From JADLHS01 sp039806955 (GTDB taxonomy: Bacteria > Verrucomicrobiota > Verrucomicrobiia > Limisphaerales > JADLHS01): DNA of 64,000 nucleotides. Where the stretch lies: assembly GCA_039806955.1 (NCBI GenBank), contig JBDHQI010000007.1, positions 62,001 through 126,000 on the forward strand, written 5' to 3'. Position numbers and translations under genes: made by a program. Positions within the stretch are counted from its first letter, which is position 1. Every line of letters begins with the position of its first letter. This document shows positions 1 through 8,552 of the stretch, piece by piece. The notes below the pieces were generated by a model that was given only the letters and a program-made list of their open reading frames with translations, was not told the DNA's origin and ran no database searches.

Positions 1-382
1 TCACGCTCAGCACCAGGGCGTTGTTTCCGGTGTAGGGCGCCAATTGAAACGTCGTGCCATCGCCCATCTCACTTGTGAAGCTGCGGCCGCCGGGCAGACC
101 GTACGCCTTGCCCGGCAAGCCCGCCTGGTAAAACGACAGGTTTTCGCCCGGATTCAACTCGCTGGCGTAGCTGTGGTAGGGCGGGCCGGAAGCGGTGCTT
201 TCGATCACGACATCCAGATTGTATCCGGTGACGGCAATCGGCGTCAGGTTGGCGGCCTGGAGCGATCCCGAGCCGAACGCGCCCGTGGCCAGAGCGGTTA
301 GCAGCCAACCGATGGAATGGAATTTGAGTTGCGGCCGCGATGCCGCTTTGCGTATCGGTGAATTTGAGCAAGCGTTGAACAT
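1..382 (-). CDS. Secreted protein, N-terminal part (runs off left edge)
   Basis: An open minus-strand frame starts with ATG at 382 and is still open at base 1, giving about 127 residues of a longer protein. After a charged start (MFNACSNSP) a hydrophobic stretch around residues 24-42 ends near SLQAAN, which fits a signal peptide. The mature start, LTPIAVTGYNLDVVIES, is rich in Gly, Ser, Thr and aromatic residues, like an extracellular beta-rich protein. No family is recognised. It is the last gene of the leftward secretome block and lies just downstream of the peptidase/DUF1080 gene. The start is well placed because no other in-frame start lies close upstream. Function unknown. Confidence 0.6.
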   Translation of the reverse strand, partial: MFNACSNSPIRKAASRPQLKFHSIGWLLTALATGAFGSGSLQAANLTPIAVTGYNLDVVIESTASGPPYHSYASELNPGENLSFYQAGLPGKAYGLPGGRSFTSEMGDGTTFQLAPYTGNNALVLSV

Positions 383-411
383 GATACGGAGAGGAAAACT
401 TTCTGTTGGAA

Positions 412-2472
412 TTAGAGTCGTCGAATTTTGAGGTTGCGAAAGGAGATCTGGCCGTGATCGCCCTGGAGCGCAATGCGGCCCGCACCTGCCTGCGCAAACA
501 GCGGCATTTGGGAAAATTTGCTGCGCGCGACGCGAGCTTTAAAATCGTCGCTACTCAACTGATATTCAAAATACTTCACCCCGTTGATCCAGTGTTCGCA
601 TTTATTCGGGGTGACGACCAGACGGATTTGGTTCCACTGTCCCGCCGGCAGCGTCGCATCAATCGGCTGACCGGTGCGCGGGTCTTCGGGCGGCCGATAA
701 AGCGCGTAGAGCCAGCCACAGCGTTGCGGATCGGAAGCGTGGGCGTTGTCTTCCAACTGAAATTCCGGTCCGGTCGCCCAGGCCGCGCCGCCGGCATCCG
801 TTACGTGGTACATGATGCCGCTGTTGCCGCCTTTCGAGATATTGTATTCCAGTTGCAACTCGAACGCCGCAAAAGTTTCCGTGGTCACCAGATCTCCGGC
901 GTCATGCGGGTCCGCGCAAATCAGCAGACCCTCTTTTACCTGCCAGCCCGGACGTACGCCGTCCCGTTTGAAATTGTGCCAGCCGGTAAAATCCACGCCG
1001 TTGAACAGCGATTGCCAACCGGCTTGCTGTTCCGCCGTGGTCAGGGTGTTCAACTGCGCGCCGGTGCGGGCCGCCAACTGCGCCTCGACGTAGTGTTTCC
1101 ATTCCTCGTTCAGGGTTGCCAGTGTTTTACCGGTTAACTGCTCCCAGAGCGCGTCCGTGTATTCGCCCCGCCGACAAGCCGCGTTGAGCTGGGTGAGCAG
1201 GGTGGCCTCGGCATCCTGATGGCGGATCACGTAATCCAGGAAATTCGCCGTGATCCGGTAGCTTTGATCGTACTGGAGCCTGGCGTTCCGGCGTCCTTCC
1301 AGCCAGATCAGGTCCGCGCCGTGACTCTGAGGTTCAAACAAAAAGAAACGCAGGTAATCCGGAATGCCTTCCACCAGCCAGCCCGGAGGGCGCTGAAATC
1401 CCGACTGGCGCGAACGACCGTATGCCTGCACGACATGCACGGCTTCGTGGACGATTGCGCCCAGCGCCTCGCGGTCGAGTTCGCGGCGCAGCCAGTCCGC
1501 GTTGGCCGTGATGCGGCTGCCGCTGGCGTACGCCACGCCGTCGGTCGGACGGATGACGATGGTGACATTGGTGGGGGCACTAAAATCGGCGCTGGGCAGC
1601 AGGCGCACAATGCGCGGATACCATGCGCTCAGGACGGGGGCCAGTTTGTCTTCCACCCATTCCGCCAAATCAGGCGCTTCCGAAGTATCCACCGAAATTT
1701 GCTGTTCGCCGGTGCTGGTGGTGAAGCGGTAAGGTGCGACGGTCGTCGCTTCAGTGGCGCCGGTTTCGATGACGTCAATTTCACCGTAGAACGTGTTGCC
1801 GAACGGATCGTTCTGTTCGGTCGGAGAAATATCAAAAAGTAGATAGCGAAATTTTCCCAACTCTCCCGAGGAGTTCGTGATGCTGACCCGGTATTCACCA
1901 CCCCAATCACCGGTGGCGGGCCGGGTATCCACTGCGGTCAGAAGCTGCCAGCCGCTGCGGGCGAGATCCGTGACGCGTTGGGGACGTTCGACAAAACTTT
2001 CGCTGCTGCCGTCACTGCCGTACAGACGATAAACCTGCGGGCCACGTGAACCCGGATGGCGCGAGCAGGTGTTGATTCGCTCGATGGGAACCAGCCGTCC
2101 CAGGTCGAACAACAACCGGCCTCCGTCGGTGCCGGCGTCGAAAAAGAAATTCTCGTCGGGGGCATCCGCGGCTGACGGCAGACGACCGTTCTGCAATTTC
2201 GTCAAGCCGCCGCTGTTCGGATCCACCGCGCCCGCCAGAATCCGGAGGTGCGCCGTGGCGGCCGCGTCCCGTCGGGACACATTGGGAACATTCGTAAAAG
2301 TGGTTTCAGCGGAGGGACCGCTGGCGGGTAGAACTTCCGTTGTCACCTGAACCGCCGCCATCGTCCCGGCGAGCGACCCCAGCCAGAGCAACCCCCAAAT
2401 GGCACCGGCGCGAATGAAATTTGATCGGCGGTTTAATGTGGCGCTGAATTCGGGGACTGGTGGTATCGGCAT
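412..2472 (-). CDS. Secreted basic-secretory-protein (BSP) peptidase fused to a DUF1080 domain
   Basis: 686 residues. A signal/anchor segment (about 20-40) precedes a discoidin-like beta region (about 45-240). A BSP-family metallopeptidase-like domain follows (about 250-465) with the zinc-binding motif HEAVH at 342-346 and the downstream WLVEGIPDYLRFF motif whose Glu/Asp are typical of the family. A C-terminal DUF1080 (3-keto-disaccharide hydrolase/LamG-like) domain spans about 485-686, beginning LFNGVDFTGWHNF. BSP proteins are putative extracellular peptidases and DUF1080 domains bind or hydrolyse oxidised sugars, so an extracellular role on glycoprotein or plant-derived material is inferred. 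The gene lies 21 bp downstream of the sulfatase on the same strand, probably in one transcript. Confidence 0.85.
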   Translation of the reverse strand: MPIPPVPEFSATLNRRSNFIRAGAIWGLLWLGSLAGTMAAVQVTTEVLPASGPSAETTFTNVPNVSRRDAAATAHLRILAGAVDPNSGGLTKLQNGRLPSAADAPDENFFFDAGTDGGRLLFDLGRLVPIERINTCSRHPGSRGPQVYRLYGSDGSSESFVERPQRVTDLARSGWQLLTAVDTRPATGDWGGEYRVSITNSSGELGKFRYLLFDISPTEQNDPFGNTFYGEIDVIETGATEATTVAPYRFTTSTGEQQISVDTSEAPDLAEWVEDKLAPVLSAWYPRIVRLLPSADFSAPTNVTIVIRPTDGVAYASGSRITANADWLRRELDREALGAIVHEAVHVVQAYGRSRQSGFQRPPGWLVEGIPDYLRFFLFEPQSHGADLIWLEGRRNARLQYDQSYRITANFLDYVIRHQDAEATLLTQLNAACRRGEYTDALWEQLTGKTLATLNEEWKHYVEAQLAARTGAQLNTLTTAEQQAGWQSLFNGVDFTGWHNFKRDGVRPGWQVKEGLLICADPHDAGDLVTTETFAAFELQLEYNISKGGNSGIMYHVTDAGGAAWATGPEFQLEDNAHASDPQRCGWLYALYRPPEDPRTGQPIDATLPAGQWNQIRLVVTPNKCEHWINGVKYFEYQLSSDDFKARVARSKFSQMPLFAQAGAGRIALQGDHGQISFRNLKIRRL

Positions 2473-2493
2473 CTTAAGCTGGTGAGTGATGGG

Positions 2494-4008
2494 TTAATGC
2501 GAAGTTTTTGGCCGGGCTTTTTGCCAGCCATCGTTAAGTTGTTGAACCAGTTGGTTGCGTCGTTCGCGGTGTTCCGGCGCGTTGGCCAGATTCACGTTTT
2601 CCTCAGGGTCCGCGAGTTCATCGTAAAGCTCGTAAGTTTTGAAATCGCTCTCGCTGGCCGACCATTCCACCAGCCGATACTGCGGCGTCCGCATGGCGCG
2701 GCCCACCACGGGGCCCAACTCGGGATCTTTTTTGGGATAAATACTAAACGCCGCCTGCTTCCAATCCGCATGGGGATTTTCCAGCAGCGGCCGAAAGCTG
2801 AGGCCTTCCAGATCGGCTGGTGGCTTGAGTTCGCACAGATCCGCCAGCGTGGGATAGAGGTCGGTAAATTCCACCAACGCTTCCGAGACCGCGCCCCGAT
2901 TGCTTTGATTCGGTACTGAAATCAGCAGCGGCGCGCGGGTGGCGGTTTCCCAATTCGTGCGTTTGTTCCAGGTGCCGTGGTCGCCCAGGTGATAACCGTG
3001 ATCACCAAAGAAAATGACAATCGTATTGTCGCGCAAACCGAGACGGTCCAGCTCGCGCAACACCCGCCCGATTTGCGCGTCGGTGTAACTGATGCAGGCG
3101 TAGTAGCCCTGGAGCAATTGGTGGGCGGTTGCGTCCGGGATCGCGCCCGTGGCGGGAATACTTTTGTAACGGCGCAGTTCCGAGGCATTGTTGCTGGCCA
3201 AAGCCGGAGCGTCCTTGGGGAGGAAAGGATTCGACGCCAGTGGCAACTGTTGGGGATCGTAAAGCTCCCAGTATTTTCGGGGGGCGACGAAAGGCAGGTG
3301 CGGTTTGTGGAAGCCGACGCCCAAAAAGAAAGCTTGATCCTTGATCCGATTCAAAACCGCGATGGCTTGAGTGGCAATCTGGCCATCAATTAAATCGTCA
3401 TCATCACAGTCCGGATCGTCAAAGGGCAGGGTGTTGGACCGATCGGGCGTGATGGCCTTTTTCTTTTTACTTTTGGGCTTGGCGGCGGCAGGGGGAGTGT
3501 TCGTCGCCGGTCGGGCTGAAGCGCGCGGCCCATGCCAGGGCGGTTCGCTCCAGGACTCCGGATCATCGTGGTTCCCGTTGGTGACATGAAAAATTTTGCC
3601 CACAGACAGACTGCGATAGCCGTTTTGTTTGAACAACTGAGGCAGCGTCACCACCTCCGGTTTCTGATCGCGGAAATGAGTAATCAAGTCGTACACGCCG
3701 AGGGTTTCGGGACGCAATCCGGTGAGCAGGGAAGCGCGGGACGGATTGCAGAGGGCTTCCTGGCAATAGGCGCGATTGAACCGCAACCCTTGAGCCGCCA
3801 GGCGATCCAGATGGGGCGATTGGACCAGCGGATGACCGTAGCAACCCAACTCGGGCCGCATATCATCGGCAACCAGAAACAATACGTTATAGCGGGGCGA
3901 AGCCGCGCAGAGGAGCAGCGGGAAGAAAACGATGAGTGCGACTACGGCCCAGTAATGAGGGCAGTTGGCGCGGGCGGGCAAGTCCTGGAGTAGCGAGTTG
4001 GTTTTCAT
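2494..4008 (-). CDS. Secreted type I sulfatase (iduronate-2-sulfatase-like)
   Basis: 504 residues with a signal peptide (hydrophobic about 20-35, cut near CAASPRY). The sulfatase metal site VADDM sits at 46-50. The formylglycine motif CNPSR is at 87-91, followed by LLTGLRPETLGVYD, the arrangement of iduronate-2-sulfatase-type enzymes of the S1 class. Downstream motifs VGKIFH and GFHKPHLPF and the metal-binding FFGDHGYHLGDHG are all present, so the enzyme looks complete and active. It should remove sulfate esters from polysaccharides outside the cytoplasm after Cys87 is converted to formylglycine. A Lys-rich insert lies around residues 170-185. Substrate is not predictable. The neighbouring BSP/DUF1080 gene suggests a polysaccharide/glycoprotein degradation unit. 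Confidence 0.9.
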   Translation of the reverse strand: MKTNSLLQDLPARANCPHYWAVVALIVFFPLLLCAASPRYNVLFLVADDMRPELGCYGHPLVQSPHLDRLAAQGLRFNRAYCQEALCNPSRASLLTGLRPETLGVYDLITHFRDQKPEVVTLPQLFKQNGYRSLSVGKIFHVTNGNHDDPESWSEPPWHGPRASARPATNTPPAAAKPKSKKKKAITPDRSNTLPFDDPDCDDDDLIDGQIATQAIAVLNRIKDQAFFLGVGFHKPHLPFVAPRKYWELYDPQQLPLASNPFLPKDAPALASNNASELRRYKSIPATGAIPDATAHQLLQGYYACISYTDAQIGRVLRELDRLGLRDNTIVIFFGDHGYHLGDHGTWNKRTNWETATRAPLLISVPNQSNRGAVSEALVEFTDLYPTLADLCELKPPADLEGLSFRPLLENPHADWKQAAFSIYPKKDPELGPVVGRAMRTPQYRLVEWSASESDFKTYELYDELADPEENVNLANAPEHRERRNQLVQQLNDGWQKARPKTSH

Positions 4009-4047
4009 GGCGGCTTAACGAGCCCGCTTGATTGGTTGTCAGTTCAA

Positions 4048-4082
4048 TAAAAAACGGAGAGCGGTGTTCAAGCGCTCTCCGT
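4048..4082 (-). terminator. Rho-independent terminator after the first prepilin-like gene
   Basis: A perfect 10-bp stem (4054-4063 with 4073-4082) with a 9-nt loop is followed, reading on the minus strand, by a run of six T (4054-4049). It lies 29 bp past the stop of the gene at 4111-5049 and ahead of the sulfatase gene, so it separates the two transcripts. Confidence 0.85.
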
Positions 4083-4110
4083 TGTCAGGAAATTCGAGTG
4101 ACCCTCTCGT

Positions 4111-5049
4111 TTAATTGGTTCGCGCCGAGGTGCGATCGCGTAACCAGATGTAATCTCTTTCCTCAACCGAGCCTGCCGAAACCGCACCAACAAATTTTCC
4201 AGTGCGCCCCGATTGCCACTTTTTGATTTCGGAATGACCGTCGGCAAAGGTGACCCCGCAGGCGCCGGCATGATAATTACCCGGAGCATCCACCCACATG
4301 GATTCAGTCATGCGGAATCCGAAGGCGCCGTCATTGAGTAGAATCGGACTTTCGTCCAGCAACACCCAAAGGTCTGAGGCGCCGGGTCTCACGATGTTGG
4401 AGATTTTATTGTATTTATAGTAAAGCGGATCATTGGCCGTACCGGTCAAATGGGGGGCGCGGGTCGTGGTTTGGGGTACCCCACCATGGCCACCGCCTTC
4501 TTGCCAACTGACGCAAGCACTACCTACCGCGCCATTCATCGAGTACGTGCGGGGAGTAGGGACCACCTGGCCGGCATATTGTCCGACCCCGGGTTTCCCC
4601 GTCCGGTTATCCGCCGGACATTTGAATAACGCGACGTTTTTTCCGATGTAATTCAAGATCGCGCAGCGCTGCGGGTCCTGCAGGTATTCGGGTCGCCAAC
4701 TGACGCTATTGCCGGAGCCGCCGGCATTTCCGGGAACCCAGTTGTGCCCGAAAAAGCTGTTGGCGTCATCGGGATTGGGCGGGAGGATGCTGTTGTAGTC
4801 TTCGGAATACATCAGGATGCCCAGCATCATCTGTTTGCCGTTGTTCAGGCATTGGATGCCTTGCGCCTTCTGTTTGGCGCGCGCCAAGGCCGGCAGGAGC
4901 ATGGCCGCCAGAATGGCGATAATGGCGATGACCACCAGTAGTTCAATCAGGGTGAACGCACGGGCTGGTGGCCGCCTCATTTGCCGGGAGTGAAATTGAT
5001 TACCATTTTGCATATAATTCTCCGCTTCAATTTTAATTTCATTCAACAC
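4111..5049 (-). CDS. Prepilin-type N-terminal cleavage/methylation protein (H-X9-DG type)
   Basis: Up to 312 residues. A short basic leader with RAFTLIELLVVIAIIAILAA is the type IV prepilin/type II pseudopilin cleavage and methylation signal (cut before the F, Glu at +5). The body carries CLNNGKQMMLG, a CPADNRTG cysteine motif and near the end HAGACGVTFADGHSEIKKW, the H-X9-DG signature of the DUF1559-like proteins abundant in Planctomycetes and Verrucomicrobia. Another ATG at codon 13 (5013) is an equally good start. It is a paralogue of the gene at 8553-9488. These proteins are thought to be pseudopilin-like surface or secretion components; their job is not established. A terminator follows at 4048-4082. 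Confidence 0.88.
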   Translation of the reverse strand: MLNEIKIEAENYMQNGNQFHSRQMRRPPARAFTLIELLVVIAIIAILAAMLLPALARAKQKAQGIQCLNNGKQMMLGILMYSEDYNSILPPNPDDANSFFGHNWVPGNAGGSGNSVSWRPEYLQDPQRCAILNYIGKNVALFKCPADNRTGKPGVGQYAGQVVPTPRTYSMNGAVGSACVSWQEGGGHGGVPQTTTRAPHLTGTANDPLYYKYNKISNIVRPGASDLWVLLDESPILLNDGAFGFRMTESMWVDAPGNYHAGACGVTFADGHSEIKKWQSGRTGKFVGAVSAGSVEERDYIWLRDRTSARTN

Positions 5050-5116
5050 TTGATCGAGATCGAACCGGCTCCGATCAACGTGTCAATTTAGACTCGTTCT
5101 CTCCGTTGCCAAAAAT

Positions 5117-5155
5117 TAAAAGGCGAGGCCAAGAGTGACTGCCCTGGGCCTCGCC
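5117..5155 (-). terminator. Rho-independent terminator after the 940-residue secreted protein gene
   Basis: A perfect 9-bp stem (5122-5130 with 5147-5155) is followed on the minus strand by TTTTAAT. It lies 57 bp past the stop codon at 5212 and in front of the prepilin-like gene at 4111-5049, so these two genes are probably separate transcripts. Confidence 0.8.
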
Positions 5156-5211
5156 ATGATTGTTCAACTACCGTGTTTCAAACTTTGGTTTAAACCAAGG
5201 GTCCGAAACGA

Positions 5212-8034
5212 TTACGGTACCCGCAACCGATAGAACGCGGCGGCGCCACTGGCCGGGATCGTCCGCGGTCCAGAGATTGCACCTTGGTCCGTCCAACCCC
5301 CGGTCGGGGTCGCCGAAGATTCCAAGGTGCCTGGCTGGTTGGGGGTGATGATCACATCGCTGCCACTGGTCGTGATGCTCAGGAGCGGGGCCGGAGTACC
5401 GGTCGCGCCCAGGAGTTCCACTTCCGCGATTTGCATCAAACTGACATTGCCGCGCAGTGCGGTGGTGTACCACCGGTAGCTGGTATAGCCCAACGCATTC
5501 GGGAACGACACTTCCGAGACAAAGTTGGTGGCCGGGCTGACCGGACTTGCTCCGCTACCGTTGCGGCCGATATCCATGGTGATCGCGCCCGAAAAGATCG
5601 GATACCAGGAGTCTCCATCATCCAACGAGCCTTCCAGCACCACGTAAGCGGGATCGCGATCGGGCGCGTCATTGGCCGAGTAGTGGCGCAGACCGGTAAC
5701 GACGGTTGCTCCAACCGACGGAGTGACAGTGAAACCCAAGGGATAGTTCATGGGCACCGCGCCGGTGCCGAAGTTCAGGTACTTCTGCAGATTACCGCCG
5801 ATGACATTTTCAACTGATTCCGCACCCGGAGAACTGCCGCCATTGGGTTGGTAAACGGCAACTGGATCACCGGGTTGGACCACATTGGTTTTACTGGAAT
5901 AGACGAAATACTGCCAAGTGTTGGTGAAGGGTCCGCCGAGCGTGGTTTCATAGACCAACGTGGCGGTTTGAACTCCTGCGGATAAGCCGCCGCTCAAGGT
6001 CGCTGTCGTCAAACTGCCCGAGTTGCTGATGATGGGGGTCTGGCCGTTAATGCGGATGCTGCCATCCACCACGCTGCCAGCGCTGCCATCCTGGAACTTG
6101 ACCGTAATCGGTCCGTTTTCCTCAATCGCGTAGTAAGCTCCGGTCCGCGGCGCAACCGAAACAACGTAGGGCCGGGTCAGCGCCGCGGGATCCTGATAGG
6201 CGGCAATTGCAGTCGGGCCGGTGGTCAAATCGTTGACCAGAATTTTGTTGCCGGTGGCAAAATCCACGAAGTAGAATTCCAATTGCGCTCCGCCAGTGTT
6301 TTCACCCCAAAGCAGGCGCACCGGGTAGTAGCCGCTGTCGGTCACCACGAGGCGCAAGCCGGTATCGTCGGCATTGTTATCCTTACGAGCCACGACGCGG
6401 GCATCGAAGAAGTTACGTGGCTCAGGCCCCACGCTCAATTTGTAGCCATCATCATGGTTAACTCCCAATTCATAAGCGCCAACCGGGAGATAAAGCACAG
6501 TCAAGACCTCAGCCGCGACCCAGTCGGTGTTAGCTTCAAACTGAGCATTTATGCCGGGGATCGGTTGGTCAGGTGTGTTGTACGGGAAGGGGCGGTCTTG
6601 ACTGAAGTTACCGGTTCCGTCACCACCAATCGGCTCATTTTGAGACCAGTTAATCACCGTGTCTGAAGTGAATGTACTGGTACCCAAGAGCGTTTGGTTG
6701 AGGTACGGCTGGCTGGTGACGGGATCGAGAATGTCATTCGCAAGCTGCTTTTCAATTAAATCCACTTGGGCCGAGCCGGGGTAGCGGGCGATGGGTAATT
6801 GATTGATGCGTCCCCAGAAACCAGGAGTGCTGGTGTTCACTGTGCCTGGCGCTTGATCCGCGGTACCCAAAACCATGTAATTCGGCACGGTAAACTGATT
6901 GGTGGTCCGCACGGTGCCGTTGAAGGTGTCACCCGTGAACTCGACGATATTGGTATGCGTTGAGCCTGGCGCAAGCACTAGGGTCGGATTTTGGTAGGAT
7001 ACGGCCGTCAGTCCGTCGCCGCCACCGATGTTGCCACTTTGTGACATGAGAAGGGGAGTTACGGGGGTGCCATCCAAGGTGACCGTAATGGAGTTCGTGT
7101 CAGGCGTGGCCGCTCCCGAGTCACTGATTACGAATTTGAAACCGTTGGCGTTGCCGACTGAGGCGCTGACTACGGGCGAGGATGAGGGGATGGTATCAAG
7201 ACGGATATTATCCACATCTTGGTACTGGTTCGAGCCGCCAACGCGGCCCGCGAAGATCAAACGTCCGGGGCTGGGGGCAAAGTCCACGACGTAATTGGTG
7301 ATCAATGTCGTTCCCTTCCAAGCCACGCTCAGTTTACCGTCGGTAGTTAATTGGACGTAGAGTGGTTGCCAGCATAATCCGGCCACGCCGAGGGTGTTGG
7401 TCCCGGTTTGCATCGAGGTCGGATCATTGCAATCGCCGTTCACGGTGGGCATGGGGAAGTTGGTCCGGATTACGTTGTCCACCCGGATGGTGATACCCAC
7501 CACGTCGCCGCTGCCGCTATCCCAGGCATCAAAGCAAATGGACAATCCGGTTTGCGTTCCTTCTTCGGGCAGATTGGCCTCGCCGCCGGGACTGGAGGCA
7601 AAGCCGGAACCGTCGGCATTGGCGATGACGGGATCGCTGTTCCGGGCATAGTTCAAACTGAAGCCATCGGCGGGCGGCTGGGTGCCGCCACCCACGCGCA
7701 GGTCGCATTGGAAGGTGAACCCGGCAATCACCAGACCGGCATCAAAATCTGGAAACACGATGGCTGCACGGTGACCAAATGAGTCTGGGCTAGGATTCGC
7801 TCCGGCGGTTATTTGCAGATAACCGTTGGTGGATGGGTCAGTGCCGGTTTCCAAGGGGCTGCCACCGGTGGGAAACCATTTTCCCGCTTCACCGACGGAA
7901 TTGACTTCCTCGGAACGATAGATGGTCAACTCCGCATCCGGGTCGGAGTTGAAATCGAAGAGGTGACTTGCAGCCGGGACGGACGCCGTAGCGAACAGTC
8001 CGACCACCAACGCATGAACTATTTTTTTTCGCAT
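5212..8034 (-). CDS. Large secreted protein with lectin-like and PA14-like regions
   Basis: 940 residues. A signal peptide (MRKKIVHALVVGLFATASVPAA) precedes an N-terminal lectin/LamG-like beta region (about 24-270) with GFSLNYARNSDP and SICFDAWDSG, like L-type lectin folds. A middle region around 500-640 contains YELGVNHDDGYKLSVGPEP, typical of PA14-like carbohydrate-binding modules, followed by EFYFVDFATGNKIL. Around 740-880 a discoidin-like segment carries LTGLRHYSANDAPDRDPAYV. The C-terminus (STPTGGWTDQGAI..FYRLRVP) matches the short beta-strand ends common on Verrucomicrobia exported proteins. It probably binds glycans at the surface. No catalytic motif is recognised. It is flanked by two prepilin-like paralogues. 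Confidence 0.8.
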   Translation of the reverse strand: MRKKIVHALVVGLFATASVPAASHLFDFNSDPDAELTIYRSEEVNSVGEAGKWFPTGGSPLETGTDPSTNGYLQITAGANPSPDSFGHRAAIVFPDFDAGLVIAGFTFQCDLRVGGGTQPPADGFSLNYARNSDPVIANADGSGFASSPGGEANLPEEGTQTGLSICFDAWDSGSGDVVGITIRVDNVIRTNFPMPTVNGDCNDPTSMQTGTNTLGVAGLCWQPLYVQLTTDGKLSVAWKGTTLITNYVVDFAPSPGRLIFAGRVGGSNQYQDVDNIRLDTIPSSSPVVSASVGNANGFKFVISDSGAATPDTNSITVTLDGTPVTPLLMSQSGNIGGGDGLTAVSYQNPTLVLAPGSTHTNIVEFTGDTFNGTVRTTNQFTVPNYMVLGTADQAPGTVNTSTPGFWGRINQLPIARYPGSAQVDLIEKQLANDILDPVTSQPYLNQTLLGTSTFTSDTVINWSQNEPIGGDGTGNFSQDRPFPYNTPDQPIPGINAQFEANTDWVAAEVLTVLYLPVGAYELGVNHDDGYKLSVGPEPRNFFDARVVARKDNNADDTGLRLVVTDSGYYPVRLLWGENTGGAQLEFYFVDFATGNKILVNDLTTGPTAIAAYQDPAALTRPYVVSVAPRTGAYYAIEENGPITVKFQDGSAGSVVDGSIRINGQTPIISNSGSLTTATLSGGLSAGVQTATLVYETTLGGPFTNTWQYFVYSSKTNVVQPGDPVAVYQPNGGSSPGAESVENVIGGNLQKYLNFGTGAVPMNYPLGFTVTPSVGATVVTGLRHYSANDAPDRDPAYVVLEGSLDDGDSWYPIFSGAITMDIGRNGSGASPVSPATNFVSEVSFPNALGYTSYRWYTTALRGNVSLMQIAEVELLGATGTPAPLLSITTSGSDVIITPNQPGTLESSATPTGGWTDQGAISGPRTIPASGAAAFYRLRVP

Positions 8035-8552
8035 AGTGTATTTCTCTTTTGAACCAGGTTAACGCATGGGTTTAGTTTGAAACAAAACTGATGTGCATTA
8101 TTGGTGGTTTTTCAGAAATTACAATATGAAAAATGTAGCCTCGCCTAGATTATTGTATTCTGTTCTGCGTTCGGTGATTTCCTGCTCGGCGTTCTGGCGC
8201 TGATTCACGGTGGTGCGTTGGTTGGCCTGTCCTTCGGAAATTACCATCAGGGAGTGAGTGGATTTTCGCACCACCATCAAGAGATGGGCTTCCGAGCCGG
8301 ATAAAAAATCAGCGGTATGCTGAAGGACGACTGGTTTTAGAGGTAGGCGTTCGCGGCCCTCACCGCTTGATGGCGAGCCAAACCAGATTGAGGCATGAGC
8401 GGAAGTGCGGCTTGGATTGGGCGCTATTGTATTGACGCTACTCCACCAAGCGGGGCGGGGGAGGGAAGAGTTTGGCCGGACGGAGTCGGGTCTGTTGAAA
8501 GAACCAATGACTCAACAGCAGCGGCCAAGGTCGTTCACAGTAAATTTAGACT
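8035..8552. other. 518-bp gap upstream of the large secreted protein gene
   Basis: No gene is convincingly supported. On the minus strand a reading frame without stops runs from roughly 8450 down to a TAA at 8119-8121, but its first ATG leaves only about 52 codons. The frame reads like protein in its last part (EGQANQRTTVNQRQNAEQE), so it may be a decayed C-terminal fragment. The stretch just left of it should hold the promoter of the 940-residue protein gene; I could not identify convincing -10/-35 boxes. Confidence 0.3.
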
